A DNA stretch of 20,476 nucleotides. Origin: Chthoniobacter sp. GTDB taxonomy: Bacteria; Verrucomicrobiota; Verrucomicrobiia; Chthoniobacterales; Chthoniobacteraceae. Both the position numbers and the translations under genes were made by a program. The stretch is taken from positions 1 to 20,476 of the forward strand of contig JANXWQ010000125.1 of assembly GCA_025351065.1 (NCBI GenBank). Reading direction: 5' to 3'. Shown here piece by piece: positions 1 through 7,366 of this stretch. The notes under the pieces are model-generated. The model did not search any database, was not told the origin of the DNA, and saw only the letters and a list, made by a program, of their open reading frames with translations. Each line of letters opens with the position of its first letter. Positions within the stretch are counted from its first letter, which is position 1.

Positions 1-990
1 TTTGATGCCGGTGCATTTCGTTTCGCCGTCGAGATCGACGATGCGATCGACCATGAGGAACGGGTAGCGGTGCGGGAGCAGTTTCATCACGTCGTTCACG
101 TCGAGCACGTCCCCGCCCTTCGGCGTCACGCTCGGCGGCACCAGCGCCATGGTTTTTGCGAACTGCTTCGCTACCGCGCGCGCGAGTTCGGTGTTAGGCC
201 CGTGGCCGGGTTTGACCGCGATGACGTGCCCGCGAATCGGCCGCCCGAAAAGCGAAAGATCGCCGACGACATCGAGAATCTTGTGCCGCGCAAATTCCTC
301 GCGAAAGCGCAGCGGCTCCTTGCTTAGCACGGATTCACCGCGCACGACGACCGCGTTTTCGAGCGAGCCGCCCTTGATCAGCCCTTTGTCCATCAGCGGT
401 TTCACGTCCTCGTAAAAAACGAAGGTCCGCGCCGGAGCGATCTCCTTTTCGTAAATCGCGGGCGTGATTTCCGTGGAATAAAACTGCGTGAAGCGCCCCT
501 CCGGCCCGACCTGCGTGCAGGACACGCGGAACGCCGAGTCCGGCACGATGGTCATCAGCGAGCCGCTTTTCGTCTCGATGAAAATGGGCTCGGTGACGGC
601 GTACTCCGCGCGCGGCGCGGGCTGCTCGACGATGCCGGCTTTCTTGATGAGTTCGACGTACGGCTGCGCGCTGCCGTCGCCGATGGGCGGCTCGTTGGCG
701 TCCATTTCGATGAGCACATTGTCCACGCCCATGCCAGCGAGCGCGGAGAGCACATGCTCGACGGTCTGCACTTTCACATTGCCCTCGGCGAGCGTCGTAG
801 CGCGTTCGACCGTCTTCACATGCTCGACGTTCGCCTCGATGACCGGCTCGTCCGCGAGATCGCCGCGCCTGAACTTCCGCCCATGCCCCGGCGGCGCGGG
901 ATGCAGCGTGAGCGTGACCCTTTCTCCGGTATGCAGCGAGGAGCCGCTGACGCTGGCGGATTTGGCGAGGGTGTGCTGGAGACTGGACAT
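1..990 (-). CDS. lpxC/fabZ: Bifunctional UDP-3-O-acyl-N-acetylglucosamine deacetylase / 3-hydroxyacyl-ACP dehydratase (LpxC-FabZ), partial
   Basis: The reading frame starts at ATG (988-990) and runs off the left edge, so 330 residues are seen. The first ~290 residues are LpxC, the zinc amidase for the committed step of lipid A synthesis in the cytoplasm. The motif TVEHVLSAL carries Glu78/His79, HKILDVVGDL carries His236/Asp240, and PGHGPN carries His263; these match the known zinc ligands, general base and catalytic histidine. After a short linker, a FabZ domain opens with the family motif LLPHRYPFLMVDR and continues to the cut; its GHFP catalytic histidine lies outside the window. The fusion is known from Bacteroidota, Verrucomicrobiota and relatives and is a main pointer to the organism. 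The gene is divergent from the GT4 gene, with 115 nt between. No Shine-Dalgarno sequence precedes the ATG. The identification is firm; only the missing 3' end limits it. Confidence 0.96.
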   Translation of the reverse strand, partial: MSSLQHTLAKSASVSGSSLHTGERVTLTLHPAPPGHGRKFRRGDLADEPVIEANVEHVKTVERATTLAEGNVKVQTVEHVLSALAGMGVDNVLIEMDANEPPIGDGSAQPYVELIKKAGIVEQPAPRAEYAVTEPIFIETKSGSLMTIVPDSAFRVSCTQVGPEGRFTQFYSTEITPAIYEKEIAPARTFVFYEDVKPLMDKGLIKGGSLENAVVVRGESVLSKEPLRFREEFARHKILDVVGDLSLFGRPIRGHVIAVKPGHGPNTELARAVAKQFAKTMALVPPSVTPKGGDVLDVNDVMKLLPHRYPFLMVDRIVDLDGETKCTGIK

Positions 991-1105
991 GTGGCGGTGA
1001 AAAAGCGAGCGCTTCTTATGGCGTTGCGCGCCGGACGCGACAAGCCAGTTGTCGCGCAGAAATTAGAGTGCGCCGCGGTTTGGCCGTGGCTACACCAGTC
1101 CCAGA

Positions 1106-2158
1106 ATGAAAGCCGAACCCCTCCGCATCGCCCAAGTCGCTCCGCTCTGGACGCGCATTCCGCCTTCCAACTACGGCGGCATCGAGCTGCTGATGAAACT
1201 GCTCATCGACGAGCTGGTCGCCCGCGGCCATGAAGTCACGCTCTTCTCCTCCGGCGACTGTCTGAGCAACGCCACGCTGCACGCCACCGTGGAGACCAAT
1301 CTCACCGACCGCATCGCCGCGGGCGAGATGTACATGTCGGAATACTACATGAACTCGACCATGGCCGAAGTGCTGCGCGCAGCGGGGCGCTTCGACCTCA
1401 TCCACTACCACCTCAGCAGCGCGTGGATTCCGTACGCCGGCGCCACGCGCACGCCCGGCCTTTTTACCATGCACACGAGTCCCCATCTCGACGACGAATG
1501 GGTCATGCACCGCTGGCCGGACGTCGCCGTCGCCGGCATCAGCCAGAGCCAGATGCACGCCGCCAGCATAAAGCTCGGGCGCAAGTTTCCGGTCGTTTAC
1601 AATGGCTGCGACTTCGAGGCCTATGACCCTTGCTACGATCCCGGCCAGTATCTCGCTTACCTAGGCCGCATGTCGCCGGAGAAAAATCCGCTTGGAGCCA
1701 TCCAGATCGCAAAGGCCGCAGGCCTGCCCATTGTCCTCGCCGGCAAGCCGCAGAATCAAAACGAAGCCAAGTATTTCGCCGATCATATCGAACCGCTCAT
1801 TGACGAAAAAAGTGTGCGTTGGATCGGGCCGGTGAATCACGCGCAAAAAAACCAGTTCCTCCGCCACGCGTCGGCGCTCATCTTTCCGATCCAGTGGGAC
1901 GAACCCTTCGGCCTCGTGATGATTGAAGCGATGGCCTGCGGCTGCCCGGTGGTCGCCCACCGGCGAGGCTCCGTCGAGGAGGTCGTCGAAAATGGCCTGA
2001 CCGGCTATCATGTGGGAGTTATCGACGCTATGGCCGAACTCGTTCCGCAAGCTCTCGCCCTCAACCGAGCTGTCGTGCGCCAGCATGCCAGGGAACGCTT
2101 CGGCTACGTGAAGATGGTCGATGAATACGAAGCGCTCTACCGCTCCCTGCTGCGGTAA
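1106..2158 (+). CDS. Glycosyltransferase family 4 (GT-B fold)
   Basis: A 350-residue retaining glycosyltransferase of the GT4 type, expected to transfer a sugar from a nucleotide donor in the cytoplasm or at the inner membrane. The N-terminal domain has the acceptor-side glycine loop (SNYGGIELL, near residue 20) and HEVTLFSSGD. The C-terminal donor domain has YLGRMSPEKNP near residue 190 and the EX7E signature in WDEPFGLVMIEAMACG (Glu266 and Glu274), followed by GSVEEVVENGLTGYHV. The length is normal and there is no signal peptide. The substrate cannot be read from the sequence; a role in cell-surface polysaccharide or LPS is suggested only by the neighbouring lpxC. Similar proteins are often annotated as glycogen/mannosyl transferases. 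The ATG at 1106 puts the glycine loop in the usual place; no Shine-Dalgarno is seen. Confidence 0.9.
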   Translation: MKAEPLRIAQVAPLWTRIPPSNYGGIELLMKLLIDELVARGHEVTLFSSGDCLSNATLHATVETNLTDRIAAGEMYMSEYYMNSTMAEVLRAAGRFDLIHYHLSSAWIPYAGATRTPGLFTMHTSPHLDDEWVMHRWPDVAVAGISQSQMHAASIKLGRKFPVVYNGCDFEAYDPCYDPGQYLAYLGRMSPEKNPLGAIQIAKAAGLPIVLAGKPQNQNEAKYFADHIEPLIDEKSVRWIGPVNHAQKNQFLRHASALIFPIQWDEPFGLVMIEAMACGCPVVAHRRGSVEEVVENGLTGYHVGVIDAMAELVPQALALNRAVVRQHARERFGYVKMVDEYEALYRSLLR

Positions 2159-2210
2159 GAGGCTGGGATGTTACTCGCTGTTGCTGTCTTAGACGGTGTC
2201 CCGAAACTCA

Positions 2211-2381
2211 AAACGCGTGTCATCCCGAGCGGAGTTCCGTGCGGGCGCAGGCGGGACGAAACGCAGTCAAGGGACCCCGGCAGTTCATTAACGTACGGCA
2301 CCGGAACGAACCACCGAGGTCCCTCGACTCCGCTGCGCCCGCCTTTCCGCCTGCGCTCCGCTCGGGATGACACGCTGTTTT
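2211..2381. repeat. Intergenic inverted-repeat element, ~170 bp
   Basis: The outer arms are 2211-2234 and 2356-2381. Their cores GTCATCCCGAGCGGAG and CTCCGCTCGGGATGAC are perfect complements, and the flanking AAAACGCGTG/CACGCTGTTTT pair with one bulge. Inside, further complementary blocks (GGGCGCAGGCGGG against CCCGCCT..GCCTGCG; AGGGACC against GGTCCCT) allow a long folded structure. Conceptual translation gives CHPERS- and AESRDLGG-like strings, a pattern familiar from dispersed repeats in many GC-rich bacteria that are often miscalled as small proteins. I therefore call it a non-coding dispersed repeat that fills the gap between the GT4 gene and the decayed block. Confidence 0.75.
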
Positions 2382-2409
2382 AGTTTCGATACACTTTCTT
2401 AAGGGCCGT

Positions 2410-2742
2410 TCAGTGATGGGTGACTTTGGGGTAGTCGCCAAAGGTTACAAGTCGGATGCCGGATTCTCGAATATAAGTCGTGATTCTAGGATCCGTGAGG
2501 GTGGCGACCTCTGTCTCGCGCTCTGCGAGGTAAACAGACTGAAAGTCAGGCAAGGGCATGCGATAGGTATCCATGATGACGACCGACCATGAGATCGTGG
2601 TATAGGCACCGATGGAAATTTCCTCGTCGCACAAAAACCAAACCGAAGTAAGCAAGGCGCACTCGCCAATGTGGACGCTGGCCTTCGGACCGAGGTCGAA
2701 CATGGTGCCGTCATTCACCTGGCTGCCGCGGGCAAAGGTACC
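2410..2742 (-). pseudogene. Hexapeptide-repeat acyltransferase (WcaF-like) fragment
   Basis: In this frame a block beginning GTFARGSQVNDGTMFDLG, continuing through VHIGECALLTSVWFLCDE and IGAYTTISWSVVIMDTYR, resembles the left-handed beta-helix of colanic-acid type O-acetyltransferases (WcaF/LacA/NodL group). Homology appears to begin abruptly at about 2742 with no start codon; upstream the frame only shadows the glycosyltransferase 2 gene. After MDTYRMP the usual second half of the family, with the GANVWIG-type catalytic region, is missing. The last ~45 residues before the TGA at 2410 are not recognised. I call it a fragment truncated at both ends and unlikely to be functional. The family assignment rests on the short beta-helix pattern. 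Confidence 0.62.
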
Positions 2743-4198
2743 AGCACAGCAGACCGATGACACAACGCGCGGAAAATCCGTCGTGCCTTTTCGCGGGACG
2801 CGCCTGCACCGCCTGCAAAACGGTGACGATGAAAGTGAGCGCGAGCATGGCCACGGTTTCGTTGAGCGTGTGCCATCCGGCAAGGCTGCCGGCGGCAAAA
2901 AACACGGCGAGCATTTGCCATTCGAGGGTCGAGGGCAGCATCGCCCGGTGCGCCGGAGCCGGACGGTACAGCGCCTGGAAAAGCCCCTGCCCAAAAACGC
3001 CGCCATGCACCCGCGCCGCACCGACGCGCAGGCCCGTGAGGCCCGCGCCGTACATCACGCCACGCCAGATGGCCCCGCCCAAAATATTGAAGCGCTCGGG
3101 ATGCCGGATCGCCAGCAGCGCCTCCGCCTCGCCGTAACCGGACTGCTGCCGCAGGTAGGCGCGCGGCCCTTGCCGGCGGTGGTGCCAGACAAAAGCGCCG
3201 GGGGCAAAGGTGATGCGGTAGCCCGCTTCGCGCAGCCGCCAGCAGGCATCCACATCGTCGCCGGCTTTGCGAAAAAGCGGGTCGAATGAACCAATCGCGA
3301 GCAGCGCTTCGCGGCGAAAGGCCATGTTGCAGCCGGGGATGTGCTCGGCCTCCTCGTCGCTCTCGAGCACATGAATCGGCTGGCCGGGAGCGCATGCGAC
3401 GCAGCCGGCGAGCCAGCCGTCCTCGGGCGTGAGGTTCGGCCCGCCGACCGCCGTGGCGCCGCTGGTTTCGAGCTGATGCACGAGCAGCGTCAGCCAGTCG
3501 GGATCGGCGAAACAATTCGCGTCGGTGTAGGCGACGATTTCGCCCGTGGCGGCGCCGAGACCGGTGTTGCGGGCGACGCTCAAGCCTTGGTTTTCTTGGC
3601 GGATCATCCGCACGTCGGGGAAGCGCGCGGCAATGGCGGGCGTGTCGTCGGTCGAGCCGTCATCGACGAGGATGACTTCGAAATCGGGATAAGCCAGTTC
3701 AGCGAGCGAACGCAGACATTGTTCGAGCGTGCGTCCGCCGTTGTAGGAGCAAACGACCACCGACACGCGGGGCGTGCGTTGCAACTGCTTCGCCGGCGGC
3801 TGGCCGAAAACGTCCGCCACCGCCTGGTAGGATGCCTTGGGAGTGCGGTCGCGGTGCGTGAGGCCAAAGGCCCAGTCGTCGATCTGATAACCCCGCGTGA
3901 ACCAATCGTCCGTCCACGAAAAAACAAACGTGCCGGCCAGTCCGGCGAGGGTGGCTTCCGCCGCGTGGCCGCTCAGAAATTCAGCCTGCTCCTCTTCGCC
4001 ATGTCGCAGGGTGTCCATGCCGATTTCACTCAGCATGGGCGGCGGGAAGCTAATGTTGAATGTCCGCAGCAGCGGAAAAGTCGCCCAAGATCGAGTGAGG
4101 GTAGATGAAAGGTTTGATTGACGTGGTCTTTGGTCTTGAGTCCTAACCAACATTTTGTCCGCGAACCTTCCGAATGGAATCGGAGAATTGTAAGGCAA
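2711..4198 (-). CDS. Glycosyltransferase family 2 protein with glycosidase-domain tail; truncated at both ends
   Basis: An open frame of 495 codons. Residues ~55-130 (LSEIGMDTLRHGEEEQAEF, FVFSWTDDWFTRGYQ, DWAFGLTHRDRTPKASY) look like the last part of a TIM-barrel glycoside hydrolase (GH2/cellulase-like). Residues ~142-400 are a GT2 domain: RVSVVVCSYNGG, VILVDDGSTDDT, NTGLGAATGEIVAY and GGFDPLFR/DDVDACWR-like motifs. Residues ~430-470 form hydrophobic membrane segments. Known fusions of this kind are much longer, with a full glycosidase domain in front. Here the first ~54 codons are not recognisable, so the 5' part is missing. The 3' end stops at GLLCW, where the frame enters the acyltransferase fragment. 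The metal-binding DxD position reads TDANC, with Asn for the expected second Asp. A shorter product could start at ATG 4036. It may be expressed but is probably a relic. Confidence 0.75.
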   Translation of the reverse strand: MPYNSPIPFGRFADKMLVRTQDQRPRQSNLSSTLTRSWATFPLLRTFNISFPPPMLSEIGMDTLRHGEEEQAEFLSGHAAEATLAGLAGTFVFSWTDDWFTRGYQIDDWAFGLTHRDRTPKASYQAVADVFGQPPAKQLQRTPRVSVVVCSYNGGRTLEQCLRSLAELAYPDFEVILVDDGSTDDTPAIAARFPDVRMIRQENQGLSVARNTGLGAATGEIVAYTDANCFADPDWLTLLVHQLETSGATAVGGPNLTPEDGWLAGCVACAPGQPIHVLESDEEAEHIPGCNMAFRREALLAIGSFDPLFRKAGDDVDACWRLREAGYRITFAPGAFVWHHRRQGPRAYLRQQSGYGEAEALLAIRHPERFNILGGAIWRGVMYGAGLTGLRVGAARVHGGVFGQGLFQALYRPAPAHRAMLPSTLEWQMLAVFFAAGSLAGWHTLNETVAMLALTFIVTVLQAVQARPAKRHDGFSARCVIGLLCWYLCPRQPGE

Positions 4199-4333
4199 TG
4201 GTAAAAGGCGGGCGCGGGACGCTCCCGATTCTTGCCAGCCGACGAACCTTTGCTACGCTTCCGCGGCACCAAGCTCCGCCGCCTGCCAGACCATGACACC
4301 CGCCTGGCTGCTGCCCCAACTCATTTCCTCCCC

Positions 4334-5095
4334 ATGCCGCACTGTCTTACTTTTTCTCACCCGCCCCGGCGCAACTCCCGCAACGGACTTGGTGGCTTTA
4401 CCTTGGTAGAACTGCTCGTTGTCATTGCTGTCATCGCCATCCTGGCCGCATTGATTTTTCCCGTGACCGGCATAGTGCGCCGCAAGGGCCAGCAAACCAC
4501 CTCCATGCACAACCTGCGCCAGTGGGGGGGTGCCGCGCTCGCCGCCTCGCTCAACGATAACAACAACTTCATGCCGTGGCCAGGGCAGCCGGTAGCTCGC
4601 AGCGACAGCGCGGCCTGGTACAACCGCCTGCCGGTTTACTTGGGAACACAGCCGTTTTCCGCCATGAAGACAGGGCAGTTTCCCAAGGCGGGCGAAAAAT
4701 CGGTCTGGATCAACCCCGCGGTTCCGATCTCGGTGAATGCCGACTACAGCCCTACCTCTTCTGTTATGCGATGAACGCTTTTCTGAGCACGCCCGACGAG
4801 CGAACCTTAAGCATGAGCCGGGTCGAACGCCTCTCCGCGACCGTCTTTATGGCCGACAAAAACGACGATAGCGCCGACTGCCACCCCAGTTACATCAAGG
4901 CCTATCATGGCTCCGGCGACATCACCACGGATCCAGACAACATGGCGCATTTTCTGTTCTGCGACGGGCCATGTCGCGCTGGTGGCCCGCAAGGACTTCG
5001 ACCCGGAGTTTGGCGCGCAGTCGATGCAGGACAATCCGCCGGACTCCAGTTTCACTTTCTCCCCGTACACCGTGACCGTGGATCCTAACGAATGA
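4334..5095 (+). pseudogene. Type II secretion/PulG-like pseudopilin, disrupted by two frameshifts
   Basis: The ATG at 4334 gives a 21-residue leader ending in GG, then the prepilin cleavage/N-methylation motif FTLVELLVVIAVIAILAAL with the conserved Glu at +5, the membrane-spanning helix of pseudopilins. The PVC-type globular part follows (LRQWGGAALAASLNDNNNFMPWPG). The frame fails at about 4751-4752, where one base is missing (ADYSP then YLFCYAMNAF resumes in the next frame). It is restored near 4966-4969 by one extra base (AHFLFCDG then HVALVARKDFDPEFGAQ). The rejoined protein would have about 253 residues, ending PYTVTVDPNE at 5095, and looks complete. Two compensating single-base changes mean either a decayed gene or sequencing/assembly errors. 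No other pilus gene is near. An upstream ATG at 4232 is in frame, but it would give an over-long leader. Confidence 0.83.
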
Positions 5096-5143
5096 ACCCC
5101 GCAGCTTTGCTGAAAAGCGTGGAAACGCGGCGTTCTTTGACCG

Positions 5144-6097
5144 TCAAACCGGCCCGTCCCCCGCGCTGAGCAAGCGGGCGACGGCTGCCTGAAGCGTCGC
5201 CAGGCTCAGCGCGGTGAGGTCGCCGCCCGGCGCGGTCAAGATGGAAACGTGCGGGTTGGCGGGCGCCCAGACCGAGGGATCGGTGGGCCCGAAAAGCAGC
5301 AGGCTCGGCGCTCCGGCGGCGGCGGCGAGGTGCGAGATGCCGCTGTCGTGGCCGAGAAAAAGCCGGCAGCGCGCGAGCAGCGCGGCGAGATGTGGCAGCG
5401 GCAAATCGCGCGCGAGCCGCACGGGTGCGCCGTGCCACGCGGCGGTGAGGGCGTCGAGCTGCGCGTGGTCGGCTTCGCCGCCGATGAGGAGCAGGCGGGG
5501 CGTGGGTTGGCGGGCGAGCAGCCATGCGCCGAGCGCGCGCCAGTTTTCCAGCGGCCAGTTTTTTCGCGCGCTGCCGCTGCTGGGATGCAGCGCGATGAGC
5601 GGGGCGTCACTCGCGCCGAGGAACTCATCGGCGAACGCGCGGTCCGCGGCGCTCGGATGCACGGTCGCAGCGTGGTCTTCGAGGTAGAGCGCGAGGCTTT
5701 GCAGCTGGCGGGCGAGCTGGCGGGCGGCGTGCTCGGTGCCGTCGATTTTCGCGTAGGCGGGGAGCAGGTTTTTCACGCCCGCACGGCGCAGGTTGGCCTC
5801 GAAAAATCCGTCGGGATCGAAGAGATAGCTGACGACCTGCTGGAAGCTGGCGAAGTACTCCACGAGGTCGGGCGCGAGCACGGAGCGCGGGATGAAGAAG
5901 CCGGCCATCGCGCCGTACTCGATGCTGCGCGTGCCGTCGGCGTAGCCACGGTTTTCGGCGAGCGCGATGATGTGGCGGTAGCCGAGGATTTCGAGATGCG
6001 CGGCGGGAAAGTTTTCGCGCAGCAGCCGGATGGCCGGCAGGGTAAGGATGAAATCGCCAATGGCACCGCCGCGGATGACGAGAATGCGCGGCTTCAC
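5144..6097 (-). CDS. Glycosyltransferase family 9 (heptosyltransferase-like)
   Basis: 317 residues of the ADP-heptose:LPS heptosyltransferase family, GT-B enzymes that add heptose to the LPS inner core at the cytoplasmic face of the inner membrane. The N-terminus ILVIRGGAIGDFILTLPAI is the family's opening motif (usually R.GaiGDvvlt.P). The C-terminal donor domain has LHPSSGSARKNWPLENW near residue 192 and FLGHDSGISHLAAAAG with FGPTDPSVWAP near residues 250-280. The sugar and acceptor (WaaC/WaaF/WaaQ-like or other) cannot be fixed. The start is GTG at 6095-6097 with a weak GGAG close upstream; a later start would cut the glycine-rich motif. It lies 51 nt downstream of the small lipoprotein gene on the same strand and may share its transcript. 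Confidence 0.9.
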   Translation of the reverse strand: MKPRILVIRGGAIGDFILTLPAIRLLRENFPAAHLEILGYRHIIALAENRGYADGTRSIEYGAMAGFFIPRSVLAPDLVEYFASFQQVVSYLFDPDGFFEANLRRAGVKNLLPAYAKIDGTEHAARQLARQLQSLALYLEDHAATVHPSAADRAFADEFLGASDAPLIALHPSSGSARKNWPLENWRALGAWLLARQPTPRLLLIGGEADHAQLDALTAAWHGAPVRLARDLPLPHLAALLARCRLFLGHDSGISHLAAAAGAPSLLLFGPTDPSVWAPANPHVSILTAPGGDLTALSLATLQAAVARLLSAGDGPV

Positions 6098-6148
6098 GGG
6101 CTCCAGTTTAGCGGACGAAAGCGCGCCGCGCGTGCGCGGAAAAACGAC

Positions 6149-6319
6149 CTACTGGCTGTTCGGCGAGAAGCCGCCGAGCGGACCCTGGCCCTCCCATTTT
6201 TCGGGCCGGTTCCACGGGATGGTGCTGACGCGATTGGGGTCTTTCGGCTGATCCTCCGCGCACGAAGGCAGGAGGGCGAGCAGGACAGCCAGCGCGAGCA
6301 GCGTGAGGAGCCGAAGCAT
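6149..6319 (-). CDS. Small lipoprotein, 56 residues
   Basis: A short frame from ATG 6319 to TAG 6149. The sequence opens with a hydrophobic signal (MLRLLTLLALAVLLALLPSC); the lipobox LPSC puts the lipidated cysteine at residue 20. The mature 37 residues (AEDQPKDPNRVSTIPW, then NRPEKWEGQGPLGG) are hydrophilic and rich in Pro, Gly and Trp, with no known domain. Codon use is like the neighbours, and the frame holds a signal, lipobox and stop within a gap of the right size, which supports a real gene. It sits 24 nt after the coiled-coil gene and 51 nt before the GT9 gene, all on the minus strand, so co-transcription is likely. The function is unknown; an envelope-anchored peptide is the inference. 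Confidence 0.78.
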   Translation of the reverse strand: MLRLLTLLALAVLLALLPSCAEDQPKDPNRVSTIPWNRPEKWEGQGPLGGFSPNSQ

Positions 6320-6343
6320 TTTTTTGCGAAAACCCGACCGGGC

Positions 6344-7186
6344 TCAGCGCACCGGCAGGCCAGCCTGGGCACCGGGCGCAGGTTGCGCCGCCGCCGCGCG
6401 GGTGCCTTCGAAAACCACGGTGTCGCCGGGCTGCACGGTCACGCCTTTGCGCACGCTGCCGGGCAGAATGTCGGCAATCGACTGCGACGCTTCGACGGAG
6501 GTGATGCGCGCCTTGGCGATCGGTTCGCCACCGCGCAGCACGATCATCGTGCCATTCATCACCGCGCCCTGCTTGTCACCCACGCTCAACACCAGGAAAT
6601 TCCACCCGCCATTGACCGCAAGCACGCGGCCCGTGATCCCCTGCCGCTGCAGCCCTGCTTCGCGAGTCTTTTTGTATTGCTCCAAAGACGCCATCTTATC
6701 CCCAAGTTCTTTCTTCTGCGTGGTGACCGAGTCGATCAGGGCTTTGGATTCCGCCACTTCGGCCTGCGCTTTCGCGAGTTCTGCCTTGAGCGCGGCAACG
6801 ACCGGATCTTCTCCACCTGCGACGGGCACGCCGCCTTTTTTCATCAGATCCTCGATCTGCTTGGTTAGCGTCGCCACTTCCGCCGTCTTCGCCTCCATCG
6901 CCGTCGTCGCATCCGTGATTTTCTTGGTCAAATCATCCATCTGCCCCTTCTGCGTCGCGACTTCCTTGGTCGCCTCATCCGCCTTGGCGACGGCCGCAGT
7001 AAGTTCCTCCTGCGATTTTTTCAAGTCGCTCTTCGCAATGCTCAGCGTGCTTTGAGCGGTCGTCAGCGCCTGCTTTGAATCCTTCAGCGTGGTCTGGAGT
7101 TTGTTGGCGTTGCCCATCGCGAGAAAGCCAAGGGCGGCGGTGGCGAGCATGACAGCGAGGGCGATGCCGAGAAAAATTTTTGCCAT
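6344..7186 (-). CDS. Membrane-anchored coiled-coil protein of unknown function
   Basis: 280 residues from ATG 7186. An upstream in-frame ATG at 7249 would add 21 residues (PREFPRTTYTPHH...) that spoil the N-terminal signal, so the later start is chosen. Residues 5-25 (FLGIALAVMLATAALGFLA) are one membrane segment or an uncleaved signal. Residues ~28-180 are rich in Lys, Glu, Ala, Thr and Gln with heptad-like spacing, a long coiled coil interrupted near residues 118-126 by GGVPVAGGE. Residues ~185-260 form a beta-rich domain (GRVLAVNGGWNFLVLSVGD ... GVTVQPGDTVVFEG), built like the small barrels in which a polymer-binding or envelope-spanning protein ends. The tail is Ala/Pro-rich. It is probably periplasmic. 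It is first in an apparent operon with the 56-residue lipoprotein and the GT9 gene. No named family is recognised with confidence. Confidence 0.82.
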   Translation of the reverse strand: MAKIFLGIALAVMLATAALGFLAMGNANKLQTTLKDSKQALTTAQSTLSIAKSDLKKSQEELTAAVAKADEATKEVATQKGQMDDLTKKITDATTAMEAKTAEVATLTKQIEDLMKKGGVPVAGGEDPVVAALKAELAKAQAEVAESKALIDSVTTQKKELGDKMASLEQYKKTREAGLQRQGITGRVLAVNGGWNFLVLSVGDKQGAVMNGTMIVLRGGEPIAKARITSVEASQSIADILPGSVRKGVTVQPGDTVVFEGTRAAAAQPAPGAQAGLPVR

Positions 7187-7340
7187 AAAGGTTTTGGGGT
7201 GGTGTGGGGTGTAAGTGGTGCGGGGGAATTCGCGGGGCAAGGGTAGCACTGCGAAATCGACGGCGCACGTTAAAGCCGCGAAATTTCATCAATGCAAGCG
7301 GTTTCCCGGCGATTTTTAGAAAAATCATTTGTCCGCTCCG

Positions 7341-7366
7341 GGGACGGCCCGCATAGTCGCCGTCCC
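7341..7366. repeat. Perfect 8-bp-stem hairpin just 5' of the SRP RNA gene
   Basis: GGGACGGC (7341-7348) and GCCGTCCC (7359-7366) pair perfectly around a 10-nt loop. The right arm overlaps the first bases of the SRP RNA helix by 2 nt. The arm sequence matches the palindrome at 20401-20421, so it may be a member of the same REP-like family. No T-tract follows it, so it is not an evident terminator. Confidence 0.6.

Noticed and set aside
2137..2441. Small open frames giving CHPERS/AESRDLGG peptides
   Set aside because: They are translations of the inverted-repeat element, not proteins.
2410..4198. Programmed frameshift joining GT2 and acyltransferase
   Set aside because: The homologies belong to different families and both are truncated at the join; no slippery heptamer is present.
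4232..4333. Earlier start for the pseudopilin at 4232
   Set aside because: It would put about 55 residues before the cleavage site, too long for a prepilin leader; ATG 4334 gives a 21-residue leader.
5249..6868. A 539-codon open frame on the plus strand
   Set aside because: It is antisense to the GT9, lipoprotein and coiled-coil genes, has arginine-rich low-complexity translation and no motif; GC-rich DNA gives such shadow frames.
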